Origin: Brevibacterium sp.
GTDB taxonomy: Bacteria; Actinomycetota; Actinomycetes; Actinomycetales; Brevibacteriaceae
Assembly (NCBI RefSeq): GCF_031179145.1
Contig: NZ_JAPSIB010000001.1
Location: 90,853-154,852, forward strand
Length of the DNA stretch: 64,000 nucleotides
Reading direction: 5' to 3'
Under the pieces are notes generated by a model, which saw only the letters and a list, made by a program, of their open reading frames with translations, was not told the DNA's origin and did not search any database. The position numbers and the translations under genes are program-made. Below, piece after piece: positions 53,504-61,922 of the stretch. The first letter of the stretch is position 1. Every line of letters begins with the position of its first letter.

Positions 53504-54838
53504 ATGGCGAAGTCAGCCCGCCTGTCCGGATTCCCGGAGAGGCTACCGGCCCAACGAGTGATCGAGAAGAAGATCATCGACATCCTCGACCACACCTTCG
53601 CCCTGCACGGATTCTCCTCCATCCACCACCGCGCGGTCGAACCTCTGAGCCAGCTGGCCAAGGACGGGGAGATCGACAAGGAGATCTTCGCCCTCTCCCG
53701 GCTCCACTCCGAGGGCGCCGATCGCAACCCCCTGGGTCTGCACTTCGACCTCACCGTGCCGCTGGCCCGCTACGTCGCGGACAATGCGGCCGAACTCGCC
53801 TTCCCCTTCAAAGCCACCCGCATCCAGCCGGTGTGGCGGGGCGAACGCCCCCAGCAGGGCCGGTACCGTGAGTTCATCCAGGCCGACATCGACGTCATCG
53901 CCGACACCGACCTCCCGGGCCACTTCGAGGTCGAGATCCCACTGGCCGTCGCTGACGCCTTCGCCCGGCTGGCGCCCCTCGGCGTGCCCGGCATCCGGAT
54001 CGTCGTCAACGACCGCCGCCTTCTCGAAGGGTTCGCCCGCGGAATCGGGCTGGAGAACATCCAGGCAGTGCTGCGCTGCCTCGACAAGTACGACAAGGTC
54101 GGACCCGAGGAGGTCGCGAGGCTGCTCAGCATCGAAGCCGGAGCGGACGAGCGGCAGCAGCAGCTGTGCCTGACACTCGCGGCGATCGAATCGGACTCGC
54201 CCGACTTCGCCGACGAGGTGCGGGCGCTGGGCGTCGAGCACCCGCTCCTCGAGGAGGGCCTCGCATCCCTGACGACCATGCTCGCGGCCGCGCACGAACG
54301 CGCCCCCGGCGTCATCGTGGCGCAGCTGAAGATCGCCCGCGGCCTCGACTATTACACGGGAGCCGTCTACGAGACCCAGCTGCTCGGCCACGAAGAGCTC
54401 GGTTCCGTCGCCTCCGGAGGGCGATACGACTCACTGGCCAAGGTGGGCAAGAAGAACTACCCGGGAGTCGGGATGTCGATCGGCGTGTCACGGCTGATGG
54501 CTCACATCCTCGACCCCGAGACCGGCATCACCGCCACCCGCGGCACTCCGTCGGTGGTCGTGGTCGCCGTGACTGATGAGGAACGCCGCGCCGAGGCGGA
54601 CGCCGTGGCCACGGCCCTGCGCTCCCGCGACATCGCCTGCGAGGTCTCACCGAGCGCGGCGAAGTTCGGGAAGCAGATCCGCTACGCCGAGAAGAGGGAG
54701 ATCCCGTTCGTGTGGTTCACCGACGGTGAGGCCGGCCACGAGATCAAGGACATCCGCTCCGGCGAGCAGTCTGCCGCCGACCCCGAGACCTGGGAGCCAG
54801 CCGCCGCCGACCGCTGGCCGCGGGTCTACCGGGCCTGA
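53504..54838 (+). CDS. hisS: Histidyl-tRNA synthetase
   Basis: This 444-residue class II enzyme has LHFDLTVPLARYVA (motif 1-2 region), PVWRGERPQQGRYREFIQAD (motif 2 loop), the histidine-specific RGLDYYTGAVYE, SGGRYDSLAKVG, and a C-terminal anticodon-binding domain. The glycine for alanine in the usual RAERPQ motif is mild. ATG at 53504 follows AGGAGAAC. It stands alone between the MBL gene and a convergent ArsR gene. Confidence 0.96.
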   Translation: MAKSARLSGFPERLPAQRVIEKKIIDILDHTFALHGFSSIHHRAVEPLSQLAKDGEIDKEIFALSRLHSEGADRNPLGLHFDLTVPLARYVADNAAELAFPFKATRIQPVWRGERPQQGRYREFIQADIDVIADTDLPGHFEVEIPLAVADAFARLAPLGVPGIRIVVNDRRLLEGFARGIGLENIQAVLRCLDKYDKVGPEEVARLLSIEAGADERQQQLCLTLAAIESDSPDFADEVRALGVEHPLLEEGLASLTTMLAAAHERAPGVIVAQLKIARGLDYYTGAVYETQLLGHEELGSVASGGRYDSLAKVGKKNYPGVGMSIGVSRLMAHILDPETGITATRGTPSVVVVAVTDEERRAEADAVATALRSRDIACEVSPSAAKFGKQIRYAEKREIPFVWFTDGEAGHEIKDIRSGEQSAADPETWEPAAADRWPRVYRA

Positions 54839-54896
54839 GAGGTGCGCCCGGCGCCGGGAACGGGCCACATGAACCGCGGCCACTTCGGCGCTGGGC

Positions 54897-55244
54897 TCAG
54901 ATCGGGTCCGGCGCCAGCGATCCGTCCGGAGCGATGTGATCGAAGATCTCGCGGACCATCGACACCACGTGCGGGTCGTCGACGGTGTAGAAGATCCTCC
55001 GGCCGTCCCGGCGGGAGGAGATCAGGCCGGCCAAGCGCATCTTCGCCAAGTGCTGACTCACCGTGGGCACGGCGGCGCCGATCGCCTCGGCGAGGGACGA
55101 GACGTCGAGTTCCTGGTTGACCAGGGTCCAGACCAGGCGCAGGCGGGTGCTCGATGCCAGCATCCGGAACGTCTCCGCGGCCACCTCGACCTGCGCCGAG
55201 GTGGGGGCGGAGTGGTGCTCCGAACTGAGATCTTCGACACTCAT
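54897..55244 (-). CDS. ArsR/SmtB-family regulator with an alpha-5-type metal site
   Basis: This 115-residue winged-helix repressor has [29 protein letters not shown] and the recognition helix [16 protein letters not shown], followed by the wing [16 protein letters not shown]. Near the C-terminus Asp90, His92 and His103 form D-x-H-x10-H, the alpha-5 metal-binding pattern of SmtB/CzrA/NmtR-type zinc, cobalt or nickel sensors; the fourth ligand position is Pro106, so the site is incomplete or completed elsewhere. The N-terminus also holds His10-His11. The ATG at 55244 is chosen for its AGAGG site. It is divergent from aspS. Confidence 0.88.
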   Translation of the reverse strand: MSVEDLSSEHHSAPTSAQVEVAAETFRMLASSTRLRLVWTLVNQELDVSSLAEAIGAAVPTVSQHLAKMRLAGLISSRRDGRRIFYTVDDPHVVSMVREIFDHIAPDGSLAPDPI

Positions 55245-55388
55245 TGCATCCTCTTCTCGTGCCTGCGGGGGCGGATCGCTCACGTGCCTGCGGACGGGGC
55301 CGTCGCCCAGGCGGACGTGCGGGATCCGGTGACCGAGCGACTATCATTGTTCACGCGCTGCCACATAAACATCGTAAAGGAGCCCTAC

Positions 55389-57170
55389 GTGCTGCGAAGC
55401 CACGAATCCGGAAGCCTGCGAGCCTCCCATGCAGGACAAACAGTCACCCTCTCAGGCTGGGTCGACCGTCGTCGCGATCACGGAGGCGTCGCCTTCATCG
55501 ATCTGCGTGATGCTTCGGGAATCGTCCAGGTGGTGGTGCGCGAGGACGACGCCCATGCGCTGCGCAATGAGACTGTCGTCAAGGTCACCGGTACCGTCTC
55601 GCTGCGTCCCGAGGGCAACACGAACCCCAACCTGCCCACTGGTGAGATCGAGATCGTCGACACGAAGGTCGAGATCCTTGCCGAGGCCCAGGCTCTGCCG
55701 TTCCAGGTCTCCGACCATGCCGAGGACTCCGGCACCGTGGGCGAGGAGACCCGCCTGCGCTACCGCTACCTCGACCTGCGCCGGTCCGGCCCGGCGGCGA
55801 CGATGCGCCTGCGCTCGGCCGTGAACAAGGCCGCCCGCAGCGTCCTCGACGAGCACGACTTCGTCGAGATCGAGACCCCGACCCTGACCCGGTCCACCCC
55901 GGAGGGCGCCCGCGACTTCCTCGTCCCCGCGCGCCTGCAGCCCGGATCCTGGTACGCACTCCCGCAGTCGCCGCAGCTGTTCAAACAGCTGCTGCAGGTG
56001 GCGGGCATGGAACGCTACTACCAGATCGCCCGCTGCTACCGCGACGAGGACTTCCGGGCCGACCGGCAGCCCGAGTTCACCCAGCTCGACATCGAGGCCT
56101 CCTTCGTCGAGCAGGAGGACGTGATCGCGCTGTCCGAGGAGATCCTCCGCGCCCTGTGGAAGCTCATCGGCTACGACATCGAGACCCCGATCCCGCACAT
56201 CACCTATCACGAGGCGATGGAGAAGTACGGCAGCGACAAGCCCGACCTGCGCTTCGGCCTCGAGCTGCACAACCTCACCGCGTACTTCGCCGACACCCCG
56301 TTCCGGGTCTTCCAGGCGCCCTACGTCGGTTCGGTCGTCCACCCCGGCGGCGGCTCGCTGCCCCGCCGTCAGCTCGACGCCTGGCAGGATTGGGCGAAGC
56401 AGCGCGGCGCCAAGGGCCTGGCCTACGTCCTCGTCGGCGAGGACGGCACTCTGACCGGCCCCGTGGCCAAGAACATCTCCGAGGCCGAGAAAGCCGGGCT
56501 CGTTGAGGCCGCGGGCGCGAAGCCGGGCGACGCGATCTTCTTCGCCGCCGGTGACGCCTCGAGCTCACGGGCGCTGCTCGGTGCGGCCCGCCGCGAGATC
56601 GCCGAGCGCACCGGACTGATCAAGGAGGGCGACTGGGCCTTCGTGTGGGTCGTCGACGCACCCCTGTTCGAGCCCGCCGCCGAAGCCGTGGCCTCCGGTG
56701 ACGTCGCTGTCGGCAGCGGCCAGTGGACAGCCGTCCACCACGCCTTCACCGCGCCGAAGCCGGAGTACCTCGACACCCTCGAGGAGGACCCGGGAGCAGC
56801 CCTGGCCTACGCCTACGACATCGTGTGCAACGGCAACGAGATCGGCGGCGGCTCGATCCGCATCCACCGCCGGGACGTCCAGGAGCGGGTGTTCCGGATC
56901 ATGGGCATCTCCGACGAGGACGCACAGGAGAAGTTCGGCTTCCTCCTCGAGGCGTTCAAGTTCGGCGCACCCCCGCACGGTGGAATCGCCTTCGGCTGGG
57001 ACCGCATCGTGTCCCTGCTGGCCGGCGTCGATTCGATCCGCGAGGTCATCGCCTTCCCGAAGACCGGCGCCGGATACGATCCGCTGACGCAGGCTCCGGC
57101 ACCGATCACGCCCGAGCAGCGCGCCCAGGCCGGCGTCGACGCCGAACCGGAAGACGACGACGCCGAATAG
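55389..57170 (+). CDS. aspS: Aspartyl-tRNA synthetase
   Basis: This 593-residue class IIb enzyme has an N-terminal OB-fold anticodon domain ([23 protein letters not shown]), motif 2 with [26 protein letters not shown], a GAD insertion domain, and motif 3 [14 protein letters not shown] near the end. Whether it is discriminating or also charges tRNA-Asn depends on residues I cannot weigh here. GTG at 55389 follows AAAGGAG. rarA starts 37 bases after its stop, with loose 17-bp repeats in the gap. Confidence 0.96.
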   Translation: MLRSHESGSLRASHAGQTVTLSGWVDRRRDHGGVAFIDLRDASGIVQVVVREDDAHALRNETVVKVTGTVSLRPEGNTNPNLPTGEIEIVDTKVEILAEAQALPFQVSDHAEDSGTVGEETRLRYRYLDLRRSGPAATMRLRSAVNKAARSVLDEHDFVEIETPTLTRSTPEGARDFLVPARLQPGSWYALPQSPQLFKQLLQVAGMERYYQIARCYRDEDFRADRQPEFTQLDIEASFVEQEDVIALSEEILRALWKLIGYDIETPIPHITYHEAMEKYGSDKPDLRFGLELHNLTAYFADTPFRVFQAPYVGSVVHPGGGSLPRRQLDAWQDWAKQRGAKGLAYVLVGEDGTLTGPVAKNISEAEKAGLVEAAGAKPGDAIFFAAGDASSSRALLGAARREIAERTGLIKEGDWAFVWVVDAPLFEPAAEAVASGDVAVGSGQWTAVHHAFTAPKPEYLDTLEEDPGAALAYAYDIVCNGNEIGGGSIRIHRRDVQERVFRIMGISDEDAQEKFGFLLEAFKFGAPPHGGIAFGWDRIVSLLAGVDSIREVIAFPKTGAGYDPLTQAPAPITPEQRAQAGVDAEPEDDDAE

Positions 57171-57207
57171 TCGATGGCACCGAGCAGTTGATGACACAGG
57201 ACGGACG

Positions 57208-58944
57208 ATGACAGAGGGCCCTGACCTCTTCTCGACCGGCGGCCCGAGCCAGGATTCCCCTGGTCCGGGCGCCGGCCCTTCGGGAGCGGGATCTCAGCTC
57301 GGCCGTGCCCTCGACCCGTTGGCGGTGCGGATGCGTCCGCGCACCATCGCCGAGGTGGTCGGCCAGGAGCATCTGACGTTCCCCGGCTCGCCCCTGGTCC
57401 AGCTCGTCGAGGCGAGCGGGGGAGACCGCGCAGGAGCCTCCTCGGTGATCCTGTGGGGTCCGCCGGGAGTCGGCAAGACGACGCTGGCCCACGTCATCTC
57501 CCACGCTCCCGGGCGCACATTCGTCGAACTCTCGGCCATCACGGCCGGAGTCAAGGACGTGCGCCAGGTGATCGAGACCGCCCGCCGCGAACGCGAGATG
57601 TACGGTCGGACCACGGTGCTGTTCCTCGACGAGATCCACCGGTTCTCCAAGGCCCAGCAGGATGCCCTGCTGCCCGCGGTGGAGAACCGTCTCGTCGTCC
57701 TCGTCGCGGCGACCACGGAGAATCCGTCGTTCTCGGTCATCTCACCGCTGCTGTCGCGGTCCCTGCTGCTGACTCTGCGGCCGCTCGACGACGCGGCGAT
57801 CGCGAAGCTGCTCGACCGCGCTGTGAGCAGCGAACGGGGACTCGCCGGACAGTTCGAGCTCGAGCCCGCTGGCAAGGACTTCATCGTCCGGATCGCGGGA
57901 GCCGATGCGAGGCGCTCCCTGACCGTCCTCGAGGCGGCCGCCGGGATTGCGGCGGCGCAGGCGAAGTTCGCGCAGAGCGCGGAGGAGTCAGAGAGCGCAG
58001 AGGAGTCAGAGAACACGGGGGAGTCAGAGAGCTCGGAGGGGTCAGAGAGCGCGGAGGGGTCAGAGAGCTCGGAGGGGTCAGAGAACATCGGGGACCCCGA
58101 GGATGCTGAGGAGGCCGACGCCTCGGCGGATGATGTCGGCTCGGCCGATGCTGCGGACGACGCTGCGGACGACGCTGCGGACTCTGTTGCGGACTCTGCT
58201 GCGGATGGCGAGACCAAGGGGGCCGAGGCCTCGGCAGACGGCACCTCGGCGGACGACGCCGGCCAGGACGACGCCGGCCAGGACGACGCCACGGGCGGCG
58301 GAGCCGCGCCGATCCTGATCACCGAGGCCGCGTGCGCCGAAGCCAGCAGCGAAACCGTGCTGCGCTACGACAAGAACGGCGATCAGCACTACGACGTCAT
58401 CTCGGCGTTCATCAAATCGATCCGCGGCTCCGACGTCGACGCCGCTCTGCACTACCTCGCCCGCATGATCGTGGCCGGTGAGGACCCGCGCTTCATCGCC
58501 CGCCGGATCGTCATCTCCGCTGCCGAGGACATCGGGATGGCCGACCCGCAGGCCCTGCCGATCGCCGTCGCCGCCTCGACAGCGGTGGCGAACATCGGGA
58601 TGCCCGAAGGTCGCATTCCCCTCGCCGAGGCGGTCACCTATCTCGCGATGGCCCCGAAGTCCAATGCCTCCTACCGCGCCATCGACGCGGCGATCGCCGA
58701 CGTCAAGAACGGGTTCGCGGGCCAGGTGCCCCTCCACCTGCGTGACGCCCACTATCCGGGGGCCAAGGAGCTCGGCCACGGCAAGGGCTACAAGTACTCC
58801 CACGACTACCCACACGGCGTCGCCCCGCAGGACTACCTGCCGGACACGCTGACCGGGAAACGCTACTACGAGCCGACCGGCAACGGTCTCGAACGCTCCC
58901 TGCAGGAGAGACTCGAGACCCTGCAGCGGATTCTGCGCTCCTGA
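57208..58944 (+). CDS. rarA: Replication-associated recombination protein RarA with a long acidic insertion
   Basis: This 578-residue AAA+ ATPase (MgsA/RarA family) acts at stalled replication forks. Walker [10 protein letters not shown], Walker [11 protein letters not shown] and ATTENPSF sensor 1 are intact in residues 1-250. The C-terminal tetramerisation domain (from about residue 370: [34 protein letters not shown]) is also intact. Between them lies about 115 residues of low complexity: six hexapeptides rich in Glu and Ser (57982-58089) and an Asp/Ala-rich stretch. Normal RarA is about 450 residues. ATG at 57208. Confidence 0.93.
   Translation: MTEGPDLFSTGGPSQDSPGPGAGPSGAGSQLGRALDPLAVRMRPRTIAEVVGQEHLTFPGSPLVQLVEASGGDRAGASSVILWGPPGVGKTTLAHVISHAPGRTFVELSAITAGVKDVRQVIETARREREMYGRTTVLFLDEIHRFSKAQQDALLPAVENRLVVLVAATTENPSFSVISPLLSRSLLLTLRPLDDAAIAKLLDRAVSSERGLAGQFELEPAGKDFIVRIAGADARRSLTVLEAAAGIAAAQAKFAQSAEESESAEESENTGESESSEGSESAEGSESSEGSENIGDPEDAEEADASADDVGSADAADDAADDAADSVADSAADGETKGAEASADGTSADDAGQDDAGQDDATGGGAAPILITEAACAEASSETVLRYDKNGDQHYDVISAFIKSIRGSDVDAALHYLARMIVAGEDPRFIARRIVISAAEDIGMADPQALPIAVAASTAVANIGMPEGRIPLAEAVTYLAMAPKSNASYRAIDAAIADVKNGFAGQVPLHLRDAHYPGAKELGHGKGYKYSHDYPHGVAPQDYLPDTLTGKRYYEPTGNGLERSLQERLETLQRILRS
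57982..58089 (+). repeat. 18-bp repeat (6 copies) inside rarA
   Basis: Six in-frame units of GAGGAGTCAGAGAGCGCA type encode [37 protein letters not shown] 15-bp repeat encoding AGQDD twice lies further on, near 58258-58287. Confidence 0.92.
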
Positions 58945-58953
58945 GACAGGTGA

Positions 58954-58993
58954 GCCGACCGGCGCCCTGACACGTTTCGGCGCAGTGGTCGGC
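58954..58993. terminator. Imperfect hairpin between rarA and the DUF899 gene
   Basis: GCCGACC (58954-58960) and GGTCGGC (58987-58993) enclose a weaker GGCGCC/GGCGC pair. Convergent genes meet here; the structure is imperfect. Confidence 0.4.
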
Positions 58994-58996
58994 GGA

Positions 58997-59821
58997 TCAG
59001 GAGACGCTCAGGGCGTCGTCGAAGCCGGCCCGCAGACGTTGCCACTGGGCCGTGGGACGACCGTCGATGCGGGTGAGACCGTCGTGGTCGTACTGCGGCC
59101 ATCCATCGGGGGAGTCTTCCCATGCTCCTTGGCGGCCCCAGACTGTCAGGTCCATCAGCCTGAAGTTGGTGTCCACCGCTTCGACCCCACGCAGCGTCGT
59201 CCAATAGGTCTCGAAGATCCGATCGCCTCGACGCACGTAGCAGACCAGATGCATCATGCCCTGAGTGCGGCCCTCCAACAGGGTGCCCAGCGAATCGGCC
59301 GCCGAATACAACGGCATCGACCATCCCATGAACTCGTGGTACTTCGCGCTCTCTGCGTACGGTCCCTGACTGAAGACCGCATAGGTGATGTCCCGGGCAT
59401 GAAGGTAGGAGAGCTCGGACATCTGCGAATTGTTCCAGGTGCATCCTTCGCACTGTTCCGCGGCAGGACAGCCGGGATGCCACATCATGTAATAACTGAT
59501 CAGCTGCGAGCGGCCGGCGAAGGCGTCGAGGAGAGGGACAGTGCCGGCCGGTCCGGTCAGCGGCGTGTCGGCCGGAACCTCCACCATGGGCAGTCGTCGT
59601 CGAGCGGCCGCAATGGCATCGGCCTCATGTGTATGCCGCTTCTCCCGGATCCTCAATTCCCGGATCTGTTCCTCGAACTCGTCCCGTGCGACGGCAGCCG
59701 GATAGGCGTTCTCGGTCGCGGGCCTCGTAGCGCTCAGCCGAACAGTGTCGCCGGGCGTGGTTTGAGCACCGGCGGGTGAGGCGCAGCATCGAGCATGAGC
59801 CTTCTCGGGGTTGTTCGTCAT
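58997..59821 (-). CDS. DUF899 thioredoxin-like family protein
   Basis: This 274-residue protein has the family core: LPMVEVPADTPLTGP, ISYYMMWHPGCPAAEQCEGC with a C-x2-C-like pair, TYAVFSQGPYAESAKYHEFMGW, and a C-terminal WGRQGAWEDSPDGWPQYDHDG. DUF899 has a thioredoxin-like fold of unknown role. It is the third gene of an SRPBCC-ArsR-DUF899 operon read leftwards, 35 bases after the ArsR gene. This trio is a recurrent actinobacterial set. Confidence 0.85.
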   Translation of the reverse strand: MTNNPEKAHARCCASPAGAQTTPGDTVRLSATRPATENAYPAAVARDEFEEQIRELRIREKRHTHEADAIAAARRRLPMVEVPADTPLTGPAGTVPLLDAFAGRSQLISYYMMWHPGCPAAEQCEGCTWNNSQMSELSYLHARDITYAVFSQGPYAESAKYHEFMGWSMPLYSAADSLGTLLEGRTQGMMHLVCYVRRGDRIFETYWTTLRGVEAVDTNFRLMDLTVWGRQGAWEDSPDGWPQYDHDGLTRIDGRPTAQWQRLRAGFDDALSVS

Positions 59822-59856
59822 GGGTCATCCCTTCCTTGCAATGCAGTGGCGGTGGA

Positions 59857-60174
59857 TCAGAGCTCTTCGGCGATGACCTTGATGGATTCCAGACGTCGCT
59901 GCCAGCGTTCTCCGATGGCATCGAGCTTCCGTGCGGCGGTGCTGAGCTCGGAGCCGAGCGCCCGGTATCTGCGGTGGCGCCCTTCCTGTCGGGAGGTCAC
60001 CAACCCGACTGCCTCCAGCATGTCGAGGTGTTTGGCGATCGCTTGGCGCGATACCGGCATCTTCTCCGCGAGCTCGGAGGCGGAGGCGTCCTCATCTGCC
60101 AGGGCACTGAGAATGTCCCACCGGGTGGGATCGCCCAGCGCGTGGAAGATCGGGACCAGGTCGGGCGTGCTCAT
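59857..60174 (-). CDS. ArsR-family regulator of the SRPBCC operon
   Basis: This 105-residue winged-helix repressor has IFHALGDPTRWDILSALAD, ASELAEKMPVSRQAIAKHLDMLEAVGLVTSRQEGRHRRYRA broken into its helix-turn-helix and wing. It carries no cysteine pair or alpha-5 histidine pair, so it is the SdpR/YdfF-like non-metal type usually paired with AHSA1-domain proteins. The ATG at 60174 overlaps the SRPBCC stop (ATGA). The inverted repeat at 60715-60740 is its likely operator. Confidence 0.92.
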   Translation of the reverse strand: MSTPDLVPIFHALGDPTRWDILSALADEDASASELAEKMPVSRQAIAKHLDMLEAVGLVTSRQEGRHRRYRALGSELSTAARKLDAIGERWQRRLESIKVIAEEL

Positions 60175-60692
60175 CGGGCCGCCTCCGCGGTCGTGTCGAA
60201 CAGTGTGACGAGTTTGTCGAGTTGGAAGGTCCATCCCACAGTGTGGCTGTGCAGATTGCGGCGCGGATCGGTGGTGAGTTCGAAGCCGGTCTCCTCCACC
60301 GTGAGCACCGTGTCCTGGCCGTCCGGGCGCAGCGTGAAGGTGAATTCGGTGGCCGACTTCGGCGTGTACCGCGCCGGAGTCTGCGGTGCCGCCTCGTCGT
60401 TGTTCCACCGGTAAGTGATCGACCGTTCCTCGACGGACGCGACGACTGCGAACGGAATCGAGCCGGTCTCGTCGTCGGACCGCGCAGTTCCGCAGTGATG
60501 GTCGGGGTCATCGTCGAATCGCATGGTTCCGCAGCGGGTGCGGGTATCGATGTCGGTCTGTGCGAACCAGCGGCTGATGTGGCGTGGTTCCGTGACGGCT
60601 TTCCACACCCTGGCGGCGTCGGCGTGGATCCGGATCGTCCGTCTCACCGTGTATGACTCCTCATCGCAGTGAGCCGGTGGATTGGTGGTCAT
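60171..60692 (-). CDS. SRPBCC (AHSA1-type) family protein
   Basis: This 173-residue protein has a Bet v1-like fold with a hydrophobic ligand cavity: VRRTIRIHADAARVWKAVTEPRHISRWF at the start and TVGWTFQLDKLVTLFDTTAE at the end are the typical blocks. The ligand is unknown. It is the first gene of the operon; the ATG at 60692 has GGAAGGAG just upstream. A His/Cys-containing loop (DHHCGT) is unusual. Confidence 0.85.
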   Translation of the reverse strand: MTTNPPAHCDEESYTVRRTIRIHADAARVWKAVTEPRHISRWFAQTDIDTRTRCGTMRFDDDPDHHCGTARSDDETGSIPFAVVASVEERSITYRWNNDEAAPQTPARYTPKSATEFTFTLRPDGQDTVLTVEETGFELTTDPRRNLHSHTVGWTFQLDKLVTLFDTTAEAAR

Positions 60693-60714
60693 GGCCAGTT
60701 CTCCTTCCCGATAC

Positions 60715-60740
60715 TTGGTGCAACTAAATTATTGCACCAA
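60715..60740 (-). promoter_or_regulatory. Operator and -10 region of the SRPBCC-ArsR-DUF899 operon
   Basis: TTGGTGCAA (60715-60723) and TTGCACCAA (60732-60740) form a perfect 9-bp inverted repeat around CTAAATTA. On the minus strand the centre reads TAATTTAG, a plausible -10 (TAATTT). An ArsR dimer bound here would block the promoter. Confidence 0.8.
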
Positions 60741-60750
60741 ATGGACTTTG

Positions 60751-60770
60751 ATGCAACCATGCGGTTGCAT
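60751..60770 (-). promoter_or_regulatory. Second inverted repeat upstream of the SRPBCC operon
   Basis: ATGCAACC (60751-60758) and GGTTGCAT (60763-60770), 4-nt centre. It shares the TGCAA half-site core with the first operator and lies about one -35 distance upstream. Confidence 0.6.
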
Positions 60771-61013
60771 TGAGGGTGCTGAATGGTCCGCAGTCCGTAT
60801 GGTGTGTCGCCGGGCTTTGGCGGGCAGAGGCTTTTGCGGAGAGGTCCGGCGATCGGGTAAGATGAACAGCTGTTGTGCCTGCACGCTGAAGGCGGTCGGT
60901 GCGAGCGGATCTCGACGCTCAATCCCTCTTTCTCAACCGGAGAAACAACAGTTCCGACAGGGGCGAGAACCTCAGGCCGGTCGGAACGATCCAGATGAAT
61001 GAAAGGTTTCACA
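60771..61013. other. Upstream region of rpsD
   Basis: No gene seen. A TAAGAT -10-like box lies near 60858, giving an rpsD leader of about 150 bases with possible stem-loops; an AAAGG ribosome site is near 61002. S4 commonly autoregulates through its leader, but I cannot identify a defined structure. Confidence 0.45.
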
Positions 61014-61640
61014 GTGCCAGCACCAGCACGTAACCGCCGGATGGCGCGCCTCTCGCGCGCACTCGGCATGCCGCTGACCCCGAAGGCGGAGAAGTACTTC
61101 GAGCGTCGTCCCTACCCTCCAGGTGAGCACGGCCGTGCTCGTCGTCGCAACGACAGCGACTACTCGGTCCGTCTCAAGGAGAAGCAGCGTCTGCGCGCCC
61201 AGTACGGCATCCGCGAGGCCCAGATGCTCAAGACCTACAAGGAAGCCAAGCGCCTTGAAGGCCTGACCGGTGAGAACCTGGTCGAGCTCCTCGAAATGCG
61301 TCTCGACGCTCTGGTCCTGCGCTCCGGCTTCGCCCGGACCATCGCCCAGGCCCGTCAGTTCGTCGTGCACCGTCACATCACCGTTGACGGACAGCGCGTG
61401 GACCGTCCGTCCTTCCGCGTCAAGGAAGGTCAGACCATCCAGGTCCACCCGAAGAGCGCGGAGACCGAGCCGTTCCAGATCGCCGCTGCCGGTGGTCACA
61501 AGGACGTCCTCCCCGCCGTTCCGGGTTACCTCAACGTCAACCTCGAAGGTCTGCAGTCGACCCTGCTTCGCCGCCCCAAGCGCAGCGAAGTTCCGGTCAC
61601 CTGCGACGTTCAGCTGGTCGTCGAGCACTACTCGCGCTGA
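61014..61640 (+). CDS. rpsD: 30S ribosomal protein S4
   Basis: This 208-residue protein nucleates 30S assembly and binds 16S rRNA. It starts PAPARNRRMARLSRALGM and contains YFERRPYPPGEHGRARRRN, LKEKQRLRAQYGIREAQM and the S4 RNA-binding domain (about 97-160: LEMRLDALVLRSGFARTIAQ, VHRHITVDGQRVDRPS). The usual zinc-type Cys cluster is absent, giving the zinc-independent form. GTG at 61014 is chosen over an upstream frame extension by comparison with the family. A monocistronic position before alaS is normal for actinobacteria. Confidence 0.96.
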   Translation: MPAPARNRRMARLSRALGMPLTPKAEKYFERRPYPPGEHGRARRRNDSDYSVRLKEKQRLRAQYGIREAQMLKTYKEAKRLEGLTGENLVELLEMRLDALVLRSGFARTIAQARQFVVHRHITVDGQRVDRPSFRVKEGQTIQVHPKSAETEPFQIAAAGGHKDVLPAVPGYLNVNLEGLQSTLLRRPKRSEVPVTCDVQLVVEHYSR

Positions 61641-61650
61641 TCGCCTGACC

Positions 61651-61686
61651 ACAGCTGCCCGGAACGGTTTCGTTCCGGGCAGCTGT
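61651..61686 (+). terminator. Strong terminator after rpsD
   Basis: Perfect 16-bp stem, ACAGCTGCCCGGAACG (61651-61666) and CGTTCCGGGCAGCTGT (61671-61686), loop GTTT. Confidence 0.92.
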
Positions 61687-61697
61687 GCATTCACGGT

Positions 61698-61769
61698 CCG
61701 CTCGTGGATTCCGCTCGCGCCCGGTTGAGAATCCGCTCACGCACAGCCGATGAATCCGCTCGTGGCAGG
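61698..61769 (+). repeat. Degenerate repeat in the rpsD-alaS gap
   Basis: CCGCTCGYG or CCGCTCACG followed by an AT-ending spacer occurs four times (61698, 61711, 61733, 61756), units of 13-23 bases. The rest of the gap to 61922 shows no gene. Confidence 0.65.
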
Positions 61770-61922
61770 CGCGGGTCGGCCACCTCGCATAATGCGCTCG
61801 ACCCACTAAACTGTTCCCTGACACGCACCTCAGCCAGGACTCGCGCTTGAGCCGGTCCCTGATGTGCACCGAACGAGCACTCGCGGATGCGAGTGCGCAC
61901 GCACCATTCGAAAGGCCCTTGG

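Noticed and set aside
61687..61922. T-box or other riboswitch upstream of alaS
   Set aside because: No T-box consensus, specifier loop or antiterminator could be found here or before thrS and aspS; only short repeats are present.
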